Of a stretch of DNA of 64,000 nucleotides, positions 32,209 to 42,590 are shown piece by piece. This stretch comes from Trissonchulus latispiculum (Eukaryota; Nematoda; Enoplea; Enoplida; Ironidae), in assembly GCA_030248195.1 (NCBI GenBank), contig JASAND010018294.1, positions 1 through 64,000 on the forward strand, read 5' to 3'. Position 1 is the first letter of the stretch. Each line of letters begins with the position of its first letter. Both the position numbers and the translations under genes were made by a program. The notes below the pieces were generated by a model. That model ran no database searches and was not told the DNA's origin. It saw only the letters and a program-made list of their open reading frames with translations.

Positions 32209-35200
32209 CAGAGTTGCCAGTCCCAATTAAGTATCTTCCAACCTCTACGAGAGAAAGAGCCTAAATTTATTTCAACATTAATGCAAGAAAAGGGCACCTA
32301 CAAGCTTTAAGTTAGAATTAATTAGCCCAAAATAGTGATCCATTGTACTTAAGACAATTACAATGAAAATAATAAGGCCGACTCCAAAATCTCCCTTTTG
32401 AAAGGACAGGTGTCCTTTCCCTCAGTGACCCGGGTGCGGTCACTCTCCCCGTCCATTGCCAGAAGTCATTAAGAACATAAGAATCACAAAAAAATCCCCG
32501 AATTCCAGTACTGGCATAAAAGCTGGAGTATTGAATTATCACGAAAAAGAATCCAGCGTTTATAGTGAAAAGAATGCAATAATCCTCGCCAGCAGTGTTT
32601 AAAAGCATTTTTCATTGGTTAATAATGCATATTAGAAGATGGTAACGAAATAATTACCTAATTATGTTGTACGTAGGAAATTAAAAGTAATAAGTACCTA
32701 AGTACGTTAATTTTGGATAATTTATGTTTTATGATGATTTTAAGCTTTAACTTGTTATTAATAATGTTATTTGGTATTAGTTAGGCATAATTTATGTTAA
32801 TTAGCTAATTTTTACGTAAGAAATGAATTTTTGGTCCGTGACATAACTTAGGCTCATAAGAAAGAGAATTTTCTCCCATTTCCAAAAATGAAATTCCCAC
32901 GTTTTAACTCCCAAAATTGAGTAAGTTATAAACGAAAATGTTTTTAGTAAGATTAGCCTAATTTCGTAATCTTACTTTGCTTAAAAGGAAAGTCCTAAAA
33001 GTGGACTTCTAAAAAACCTTTGTATTAACTTTCTTCTTTCTCTCTTTCCTTCTTTCTTTGTCTGGGAGGTTGTCTACCTCCCAGACTACATGGCAGCCAG
33101 GTGCGCTGCTGTCCCTTTCTTCTTTCCTACCTACGAAAAGGCTTGTCCTCAGGTGAACTTTTGTTGGGCCTAGTCCAACAAGAAGAGGACAACAAAAGTT
33201 CGCCTCTAGAAAAGAAAAGAGGACACAAATTTTAACACGTACACAAAGTTCGCAGGGGGCTTAATTAATTCCCCCATAATTAAACTATTATGAAAATTTA
33301 TTACACATAGTCAGTCAAATACGTAGTGTATCGAGATCCTAATTTTAAGTCTTCGAAAATTACGTAGATTGCGTAAAAGTTGAAAACAAAAGCTAAAATT
33401 TGTAATATTTCCCCTTTGGTTACGTTTACATGTTAACCAAAGTTTCGCAAAATTTTGCAGAATTTCAGCACCCGATATCCATCAAAAAAGGGTCAGTTGG
33501 GGGGCAATAATTTCCAAATCTCATTAATTTTAGCCCTTAATGGCCCAGCTGGCTCAACCAGCCGCTGCTGGCCCTGTAGAAAAGATAGCAAGCTTCTAGA
33601 AAGTTCTAGAACTTTCTAGAAGCTTTAGCCTAAAATAAAAGAGAAATTCCGCCCCCAGTTCGCTAATGACCTGTCACCGAGCTGTCAGCAAAACTGTCAG
33701 CTCGGTCCCCAAAATTTTAAAATTCTTCAGTGTTCGTTTAGCAGTGGCCGAGAGCGGCCGAAGTTTTGTTCCCCACCCCGTGCGTATTACTTCTCGGACC
33801 ACTGGTGTGGTACGGGAATATAGTAATACGCACTCCCCTTTAGGACGCACCTAGGACTTTTCTGGCCCACACTGGCCAGAAAAGGGCTGAGTTTCACACA
33901 CGAACACTCCAACTTGAGGAGCCTTTGGGTTTCTTATGCCCGGCTCAGGATTTACTGCCTAGGAAAAAATATTAGGATTCTTTTCGGCCTTTCTTTTTTG
34001 GCCTTATTTTTATGCGATTTTTCGGCCTTCGGGCCTCATTTTTTATATGGTATTTTGGGGCCCTCATGGCCAGTTTCTATGGAAGTTTTGGGCCATTGAG
34101 CCCCGATTTTATGGCAATTTTTTGGGCCCATGGCCACATTTTCCTTTATCTAGCATGTTGGGCCTCCGGGTCAAATTTTAGTTCCATAGCATGTTGGGCC
34201 TCCGGGCCAGTTTTCGTTTCACATTTATTTTATTATTTGATGAATTTAAAAATCTATGGCAGCTCATGTAAACCCCTCCTGTGCGATGGAGGTCTTGAGG
34301 CATGCCCATTTTTCTCTTATTTTACTTTTACCAATTCAATTCCTTTTTCGTCTACCAAGCCACGGCCCTATGGCCGAAAGTTATTCTCTTTATTTGCCAC
34401 TTTTGGGGTTATTTTTCGTAGTTTTCCTGGGTTTATGAGTGGGACCCCAAATCCGTAGTTCTGAGCTAGAGAGCCCCTTAATTACGGCTCTGAAATTGTT
34501 AAGCTAGTTAAGAGAAAATAACTCCCCACAGCCGGCAACTAGGAGTTGCCGGCCATGTTCTCAAAAACGCCATATTGCACAAAAAATTATATTGTCAGTA
34601 TTATGTTTTATTTTTAGCGTTAGGTCGGCATTAAAATCATTAGGTATTAAAAAATTATAGGGTATTCTAAAGCCAATCCTTAAAACCTGAGTCGTTTAAT
34701 GTTTAATTTAATTAATTATTAAGCAGTCATTTAAAGAGGAATGGCCGGCTTCCTCACTTTTCGTAGTTTTAATTAAACGTGTATTTATTTTAATTGGTTA
34801 TTATTTGTTGTTATTAATAATTTCTTATCAAATATTACTCACTGGCTTTCATCAAAAATTCAAGTTATACCTTTTTTCCAAACTTGTGAAGTTTAAGTTT
34901 TTCCCACAAAATTTCTTTTATGGGCAATTCTGAGGAATTGCAAAAGCTGTAAAACCTCGCGCACAACAAAGTTCAAAGTTTACAAACTTCTTACATAAAT
35001 GAGCCTAAGTTTAGTTTATTAGTTAGTCTAAGTAGCTAGATAGTTATTAGTATGAATGTTCTGTACAATTGAGGTGTGAATGTTTGTATGACTGAAGTGT
35101 GAATGTTTTGTAAGTCTGAGGTGTGAATGTTTTGCAAGCCTGAAGTATAAATGTTTTGTATAATTGAAGCGTGAATGTGTTGCAAACTTAATGTGTGAAT

Positions 35201-37830
35201 GTGTCCCCAAAAAGTACCTAAGGTGGTTATTCGGGTAAACCCCTCATGGAGCGTGAGGTTCCGAAATTAACCAAGTTTCAAGAATGTTTGGTTGAATGAT
35301 TGTAGAATGCTCTGATTTGTATGTATGTAGAATGAATGTTTTCGTATAATTGTGATGGCAACTCACGGAAACTCCCCTTGTACGATAGGGGTTGTGAGGA
35401 TTGTCAAATCAGTATGAATGTCAATGGAATGAATGAGTATTAATAATGTAGTTACTAATATTGGGATAATCCGGGAAGCCTAGAGTTTAACAAATTGTAG
35501 TAAACTCTGCCAACAATTATTAAATTACAAATCACATCAAACTCCACGTTAATTAAAGATAGCATTTCAAACAGTCTAAAAATGTCAGTCAAAACGGATT
35601 ATCTCAACATATGATAGTTCACTGGTTCTCATCTGGTGCATGAGGCCAATACCTGCGAAATTGTCCTAAAACTCCTGTATTAGGCAGGAAAATGGTGTGA
35701 GTGTGTATAAATGTTAGTTTGCATGCTGAATACTTGCGAATCTGAGGGATATGAGTGTGACAAACAGTGTGAATGAGTACCTATTTCGATATCGAGGTAA
35801 TATGCAAATTAGGTAGTTAATTTAGTCCAGGGTCACGGGGACCCCCAGGATAAGCTAATATTACTAGGTGGTCCTCGATTCGTCCACGTAGGTATGCCCG
35901 CAAGAAGGGAGTGGACGAATCGCAAATAAAGGACTTCGTGCTGGACTGTTTTACCTGTTTAGAGCCGAATTTTGCCCCAAAATCTGTAATATAAATTAGC
36001 TAAATCTGTCCATTGTTTTGTATTAATTATATGTGTTAGTTAGCTAGATCTGTGCCAGTAGATCCATCTCGAGTTGGTGCATCACAAAATAACTCATGCG
36101 CTTTGTCAGTCTTTAGCATAAAAGGCAAAAAGTCACTTTTACTCCAATTGCAAGAATTATGTAAAATTATTATTCTTGCCCTCACTGATTCTCGCTAATG
36201 GGTCAACTAATTTGGTTGTAGTTCACATTTTTGTAAAGTATATCATCTGTACAGTTTAGACTTTTTATGCCAACTAGTAACTGCAAAAGGTAAACGTTTT
36301 ACGTCGAAAATATTACCCAAATCTGACAGTAAGCACCAAACTGTACTCGTTAATCAATGCAAACAAGTGATTATGGGATTTAATGGCATACACGGTGAAT
36401 ATCTTTACGTAAGCATCAAATAAACCTAAAAGCACATAAATAATAGCTAGTTAGATCATTAGTGTTGTATAATTACGTAAGAATTATGGATTAGGATAAA
36501 ACCATCTTCTAATAAGCTTAAAAGGAATAATCTTTGCAAAATACACGTTTCCATTCTTGTACACTTGCTATACAGGAAACAGGTGCTTTCCTGTCGTGAA
36601 TCTTACGCCCAAAATCTAATTATGCGCAGACCGAATATGATTGCAAAGAATATGTGTTGAATCTGCGATTTCCGGCATTCCGATGCAGGAAATCGCCCAA
36701 AATTCATATTCGGCGAAATCTCACCTACTTCAAGCTAATAACGCATAATTAGTCACATTTTGTCCCACAAAAGCGGTTAAAGTGCGTTAATTCTGGTTGT
36801 CAACGAAAAATCTTATTCAGAATTAACTAAAGTTTTAATTTTTGTTTCTGAAAGCCTTAAAAGTGAGTAATAGTTGCTGGGTTTGATTCCCGCACTTATA
36901 TTCTGAACTAATGGGTTTTAACCCATTTGATTCAGGTTCTTCGAGAGGCCAGCGTCCTGTCCTGATCAGTAGTCTGTGGAACCTGATCCGGAGAGCTTCA
37001 GTACGATTGGAATCAGTTACTAGTGAACGGAGATTATTTTGATTGATCAGTAGACTTTGCCTGTTGGATACAGTTCGAATCATCGAAGGTACTTGGGAAT
37101 TGGAATTCTATAAAGATTATAGTGTCTGGGACAGAGACAGTAACCTCAGCGGACCTAATCATTGGGAAAAGACTAAAACCGAGCCTGAAACTGAAACTGC
37201 TCTTGTGACCACTCTGTTTTGTTGGACTAAAACCTCTTAAAACCTTTCCTATTTTCAAGATGCACTCTATCTTTGTTTCGGTTATCATTTGTCTGGGAGC
37301 CTCGACTCCCTGTCTGTCTCTGGCTTAGACCAGCAATAGATCTTGCTCAGAAGAAGAAGTCAATCGAAAGCAGCACCACGAAGCAACCTTTAAATTAATC
37401 AATTAAATTTACTTAATAATTATACTAGTAGCCATCTCCCGGTATCACCCCGCCTGGACCGACCCCTCTACTGTTCACTATCCCAAACGTCCGAAACCAC
37501 TCGTGAGGTTGCAGGTGTAACCTGACGGGATCACCCAACTCCTTAGACCGGAATTGTAATATCCGACACTCTGTTAATTTTAGCTAATTATCTGTTATAT
37601 TGATCCTGTGTTGTAGTTTCCTTGTAAAAGACTAATAGAGAGTATATTTGAGTTTAAACACACGTCACGCAACACACCTAACGTGCCCAGTCATAATACC
37701 TGAAGAAGAGGACTAATAATTAGTCTCAGATTAGTTATTAACCGGTCTAACCCTAAAATTAATTGAGTAATCGTTTGGTAATCTCTCGTCCCCTAAAATA
37801 ACCCTTTCCAACCTAGGGCTGGCAACTCTG
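32209..37830. mobile_element. Hairpin-rich non-coding insert with CAGAGTTGCCAG-like ends
   Basis: CAGAGTTGCCAGTCC at 32209 is nearly the inverse of GGGCTGGCAACTCTG ending at 37830, suggesting a TIR element of about 5.6 kb. No target duplication was found. The content is non-coding but packed with long perfect stems. Examples are a 36-bp perfect palindrome at 33590-33625 and 10-12 bp stems at 33060-33086, 33780-33833, 33857-33884, 34531-34553 and 35877-35921. GGCC-rich words (34010-34220) and GAATGTTTTG-type repeats (35040-35215) add to it. No protein is supported. Confidence 0.5.
35040..35215. repeat. Degenerate ~30-bp tandem repeat
   Basis: About five copies of a unit close to GTGTGAATGTTTTGTAAGTC (plus TGAG) run in tandem, with related GAATGTTT words continuing to 35450. 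The unit length drifts between 28 and 33 bp, so the array is old. Confidence 0.75.
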
Positions 37831-38526
37831 GTAAACTGTGTAACTCGTTCTCTGTTGAATATTGTAATTCTAATTGTAACTAATCATTGCCTTAAAATTG
37901 TTTTGTTCTCGTTAACTGTAATCACATTGTCCCTAGTAACTAATAAATTGATCTTGTTTCGTGTAAATCGGAGTCTACATTTCAGCTGCTGAAAAGAGAT
38001 CCAGGTGAGATCTCCCAGGGATAATAACAAAGGTAAATAGCTCAGATCCAAGTAAGTTGGATCTGAATCTCAAGTTGACGAGTAACTGTCTGATCTTAGT
38101 TTTGACCTGTTGCGTCAAAGCAATCCTATCCACACTCCAGGTGCGATTGGATAGAGCCTAACTCCCTCCCAACTAAACGAACTCACAGTAGTACCCCTAA
38201 CAGGTTAGCTGTAGGGATCCCCGATTTTGGCAAACCACCTTTCGGGAATCCGGTACATAAGTTTGTCTACCTAGGCAAACGCGCTAACCTTCCGTGTAAA
38301 CGAACTTTCAACCTAAGCGACCCCATTCTTGAAATCAAATCAAATTGGTCAAGTTTTTCTATTCTAATCTCACCCAGTTCATTACATATTTTATTAGAGT
38401 AAAGGCAGATGTAGCAGAAGCCTGCTAGTCTTGCAGATTTAGCCATTAAAAAATTGACAATACATACCATATTCGCTATAAGCGAATATAATGAGCAAAT
38501 AGGCGAACATACGATATTCCAAAAAT

Positions 38527-38829
38527 TGGCCTTTTACTTTTTTTTGGGGGGGGGATTTTTTATTTTTTTGGTGGGGGGGTTTTTTTTTTTTTTTGGGGGG
38601 GCGCCGCCCGGCCCCGGGTGTTTTTTTTTTTTTGTTGTGTGTTTTGTGTTTTTTAGTTTTTTTTTTTTTTTTCCCTCCCCCCCCTGCCTGCCCCTTGTGT
38701 GGCGGGGGTGTTTTGTGTTTATTTGTGAAATTTATATTTTTCTTTTGCGGGGGTGCGGGTTTGTTTGTTTATTATTTTTTTTTTTCTTTTTTTTGGTGTT
38801 TTTGTTTTTTGCGTGGAAAAATAAAAAAT

Positions 38830-38869
<40 letters not shown>

Positions 38870-38925
38870 GGGGGGGGGGGGGGGGGGGGGGGGGCGGGGC
38901 GGGGGGGGGGGGGGGGGGGTGGTTA
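38527..38925. other. Second homopolymer block, G-runs up to about 30
   Basis: Alternating long T and G runs end in a region of nearly uninterrupted G (38840-38918) with rare C. It has the same character as 31529-32035 and sits on the other side of the hairpin-rich core. The Gly/Phe-only reading frames here are meaningless. A genuine G-quadruplex-forming microsatellite cannot be excluded, but an artefact is more likely. Confidence 0.65.
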
Positions 38926-38989
38926 TAAGATTATTGTTGTTGTGTGTGTTGGTTACACGAAACAGACAAAAACCAAACTTGGAGTTCCG

Positions 38990-39065
38990 GTAGGCGGCGG
39001 CTGGCCGGCGAGCGAAAGTCGTCGGCCGGCGGCCGGCTTAGGCCGGCCGGCCTCAAACACTACCC
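38990..39065. repeat. CCGGCCGG-rich repeat end
   Basis: Reiterated GGCCGGCC palindromes end in GGCCGGCCTCAAACACTA at 39065. The inverse of this terminus, TAGTGTTTGAGGCCGGCC, starts the repeat at 63611 near the window end. This is one end of the same element family; its other end is not visible here. Confidence 0.6.
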
Positions 39066-39686
39066 CCGGGAAGCTTCCCCCCGCCCCGAAAAAATGCCTA
39101 AAAAATACCCTGACATTAGGTTAAATAATGGAAGGACCACAGCGTACTGTAAGTAGACAATCGACTATCCACAGTGTTATTTTTCTTTTCAAATAAAAGC
39201 TTGTGGTCTCAAATTACGCACCAAAACATACAGTACCCATTTTGAGGAAAACGCACCGGATTTCCACCCCCCGTCCGAGAAAAAGTCTGCCCAGGTATGG
39301 TAATAATATAATATAAATTAGTAATATAATATAAATTTTATAGTATCGTAAGAGCAAGTGAAAGCTAAATCTATATATAACGTTGTCTTCTGTCTTTTTC
39401 CTGCTACGCCTCAGCGCAGCAGGTCTCTTAAATTTGCTCGGCCCCGGGACTCACACACATCTTGCTTCATTAAGATACTCCTCACCGTAATTGCGTGTAA
39501 ACAATGGTTAAAGATAGGGACTGCATGATTTGCGTGTGCAATCTTTTCTTTAATTCCATAGAACTTCTTGCTCCGATTCATGTATGTATTACGCATATAC
39601 GTTTGCTCGTGTATTAATGGATTCGGAAAAGACTATTCTCTGCTCTGAATGATGACTCATAGTTAAGGTTAAACTTTTTGATCTCA

Positions 39687-39960
39687 CCAGGTCACTGGCG
39701 ATTTCTCAAATTAATGGAATTTACGGAATAAATGCTGACATGTATCTAATCCTGAATTGCTTGAGCTTTATTTGCGACATAAAAGTAAATTCCTCAACTG
39801 TAGGAAAAATGTTCAGACAATGTTTTGCACGTCTATTTTCTGTAGTAAGCACGTAAGAGCTCCATATAAAATAATTGGCTGCGCAGCAGGTTTACAATTA
39901 CTTAAATATCCGACCAGCGGAAACTGAACCGTATACATAAAATCTTGCTTGTTTCTTACA
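39687..39960 (+). repeat. Direct repeat, copy 1 (with 42312-42590)
   Basis: About 270 bp from CACCAGGTCACTGGCGATTT to GGTTTACAATTACTTAAATA and beyond is nearly identical to 42312-42590 in the same orientation. This copy lacks one A (ACGGAATAAA versus ACGGAAATAAA) and has a short insertion, GTAAGCAC, that copy 2 lacks. The pair brackets two CNG-channel exons. Confidence 0.85.
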
Positions 39961-40017
39961 AAACTTATCAAAGTGTGACTTTTTCGGGAGCCTAATGTTA
40001 TGTCCACACTTCACTAG

Positions 40018-42148
40018 GACATCAAGCGTCGCTCCACAGTGCACGGGAAGTACGTCACGTTTGCGGAGACGCGCGTCCCGGGCAACGCGAGCCACGCCGC
40101 GTGTCGGAGAGCCACCGTGGAGCCGCGAGTGTCCACGCCGACCTTTCGTCAGTGGTCCAAGCTCGTTACGGCTGTCACAGCCGTACAATTCATGCACAAT
40201 GAACAGGTAAGATGTCATCTTCTCCTAAGTTCCCCCCCCCCCCGGCTTTACTACGTTACATCTTTAAATTTTGAATCTTAGAAGCTTAGCCGATGGCCGC
40301 TCTAGCTTCACGGTCGAATAGGAATTATCTAATAGCTGGTTGTTTGTGTTAGATTGCGTGAAAGGGTAGGCATTTTCTCTGTTGGCATACAAACTGTGGA
40401 AGCCCAGCCTACCTAAAAACTTAATACATAGGAGGAATATTTTAGTTTATCATATCTTAAGAGTAGACTCTACCTTCTGACGCACGTCTGCTGCATTTCT
40501 GAGGCTTCCGAATAGAATCAGCCAAAAACTGAATCTTATTAGCATCCTTAACAAACAGCTAGGGCGGAGAAGGAGTGCTGGTTCTGAGTTCCCCTTTTCT
40601 GAGCGTTTCCATGGACGAAGGATCGACGGAGTGCTAGTCTGGCGTCGATATTCTGTCGGAAGCAAGTACTGGAGCTCAACTGCTTCGGTCTTGTCCGATG
40701 GTACACTGGAGTTGCTGTAAGAAGGGACACACAATAGTTTATATTACAATGTAATTGTCATAACTTTGAAAAATCACGCTAACAATAATATAAGGTTAAA
40801 GCCAAAACCAGGAACCGTGATCCTCGGTATATAGATTGTCAGTAAGAGGATCCTTTTGGTTCACCGGAAAAGTCTTCTAATTTCCAAGCACTAATGGCAC
40901 TTATCGCCAGTGGAAAAATAGAATTTCATAGTTTTGATGAGAGATCGAATCTGGTACCTGAAAATTTCGAATTCTACGGTTTTCTTTCGTGTTCCAAGCA
41001 AATATTCGAACTTTCAAATCTTGATGGAACAAATCTTAGCTGCTCAAAGATTCAATGGTTTCATAAATATTCGACAATTTTGAAACTGCCAAATATTTTG
41101 GTCGATTTGGTTGATTCCCCCCAAACGGGGGAACATTCGCGTATTGTGGGCGGAGCACCGTTACGCAATTCCAATAAGAGGAGCCCTCTAGTGGCTGGCT
41201 TACTCTTCTTCTTCTTAATAATAGTGCAATTATACACTCTTGGTCCTACTTAATGTACTACTTAAGCTTATAGTACGAATAATGGCAAGGTAGGCAGAAA
41301 ATTGTCTTATTAATAATCCCTACGGAGACAGGGAACAACGACTATGTATGGAAGGTCGAGTGATTATTATTACCCTGTGTTAAGGAAAGAAGAAGAAGAA
41401 GAAGCGTAAATCACTAGAACAGTCCCCACCCAACCACTAATTTATAATAAGATAGTAATATATTATAATAAGAGATTATAATAATAATTATAATATACTA
41501 AGGACGATTTCGTGCGTGAAACTCGATAGTACAAGACAAACCTGGCCTGAACACGAAACCTAACCTGCAAGTGGATTGGTACGACAAACGTTGTTGGAAG
41601 GCTACAAGCTGGTAGCCCCAAAATGCCTACTATTTCCATTTGTTCAACTGGCATTCAGTTCTATACATTAAACTAACAATTAATCATATTAATTCTAGGA
41701 ACGGAAGCGCGAAAACAACCAGGATGACCTGCTGTTCCTCAAACGGTTCTCCACCCGGGACATGGACTTGGAGACGAACTTTCGCGCAGCTTCTGGCGAA
41801 AACTGTCCATCTACTCGAGTCCCAGGAAGCGGACCTGGGTCCAGAGCACGCGACGTCGGGCCCTCTTCACGGTTCGACCCGGACGGAAATGTCCTCTTTT
41901 ATTGGCTCTTCCTCCTCGCCATAGTGATCATGTACAACTGGTGGACCCTTATCATCCGAGAGGCCCTCTCGGAGCTGGAGGAGACCCACCCCGTGCTCTG
42001 GTTCAGTCTGGATCTGATCGCAGACTTCTTCTTCATCGCCGACATCTGCGTCCAGAGCCGGACCGGCTACCTGGAACAGGGCCTCCTCGTCTCCGATGCC
42101 AAAAAACTGTCCAGAAACTATTTTCTGTCCAAAAAGTTCGTCGGGGAC
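40018..42148 (+). CDS. Cyclic-nucleotide-gated channel alpha-type subunit, two exons (partial)
   Basis: Exon a (40018-40206) lies between TTCACTAG and CAG/GTAAGA, phase 0 at both ends, 63 residues (DIKRRSTVHGKYV to VQFMHNEQ). Exon b (41699-42148) lies between TTAATTCTAG and GAC/GTGATG, again phase 0, 150 residues. After a polar N-terminal stretch, exon b encodes FDPDGNVLFYWLFLLAIVIM (pre-S1 and S1), then VLWFSLDLIADFFFIADICV (S2) and SRTGYLEQGLLV, a strong CNGA/TAX-4 signature before S3. It ends at KKFVGD where the family continues with V-LSLLPTDL, so the donor position is natural. Both exons are GC-rich against AT-rich introns. S3-S6, the pore and the cyclic-nucleotide-binding domain are not seen downstream. 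The gene is either truncated or continues past a very long intron. In other animals the channel passes cations in sensory neurons. Confidence 0.85.
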
Positions 42149-42311
42149 GTGATGGCCCGTGATGTTGAGACGAGTTCAACATTTTCAGATGTTCTTTTGT
42201 GCTTAGCCAATCAAAATCCGCCATTTTTCACTTTATTCAATAAATAAGAGAAGGCGTACATAGAATCAGAACAGACCATGGAATATGGTAGCAACGAAGA
42301 CAAACAGCTCT

Positions 42312-42590
42312 CACCAGGTCACTGGCGATTTCTCAAATTAATGGAATTTACGGAAATAAATGCTAACATGTATCTAATCCTGAATTGCTTGAGCTTTATT
42401 TGCGACATAAAAGTAAATTCCTCAACTGTAGGAAAAATGTTCAGACAATGTTTTGCACGTCTATTTTCTGTAAGAGCTCCATATAAAATAATTGGCTGCG
42501 CAGCAGGTTTACAATTACTTAAATATCCGACCAGCGGAAACTGAACCTTAAACATAAAATCTTGTTTGTTTCTTACAAAACTTAACATAC
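42312..42590 (+). repeat. Direct repeat, copy 2 (with 39687-39960)
   Basis: It matches copy 1 from CACCAGGTCACTGGCGATTT to about TTCTTACAAAACTTA. It is open as a plus-strand frame from 42278 to 42544, but the frame is broken in copy 1, so it is not supported as a gene. Confidence 0.85.

Larger units (their letters stand above)
30083..39299. mobile_element. 9.2 kb hAT-like element with 8-bp TSD
   Basis: The left end reads CACACCTGGGCA. The inverse of the right end reads CATACCTGGGCA, so the TIRs match at 11 of 12 positions. Both sides are flanked by GTAATAAT (30075-30082 and 39300-39307), an 8-bp duplication that fits the hAT consensus nTnnnnAn. Both subterminal regions contain ACGCACC words (30125 onward; 39210-39265). 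No transposase was found. The interior includes a satellite, a hairpin-rich core with its own TIR-like ends, and two homopolymer blocks. The whole may be nested insertions inside a smaller original element. Confidence 0.7.

Noticed and set aside
34012..34458. 148-codon plus-strand frame rich in Trp/Phe/Ala
   Set aside because: Produced by reiterated GGGCC/GGCCTCCGGG words in the hairpin-rich core; no domain and overlapping frames are equally open.
32209..37830. Target-site duplication for the inner TIR-like ends
   Set aside because: Flanking octamers ACTAAAAT and GTAAACTG do not match; the ends may be coincidental or from different events.
38454..38993. Long Gly/Phe-rich frames
   Set aside because: Pure translation of poly-G and poly-T runs in a suspected artefact block.
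40550..40715. Possible extra exon between the two CNG exons, plus-strand frame RRRSAGSEFPFSERFHGRR
   Set aside because: Its donor leaves phase 2 while both neighbouring CNG exons are in phase 0; the minus strand is equally open.
40894..41253. 119-codon plus-strand frame
   Set aside because: No domain, no splice consistency with CNG, and the end is a hydrophobic run from an AT-rich repeat.
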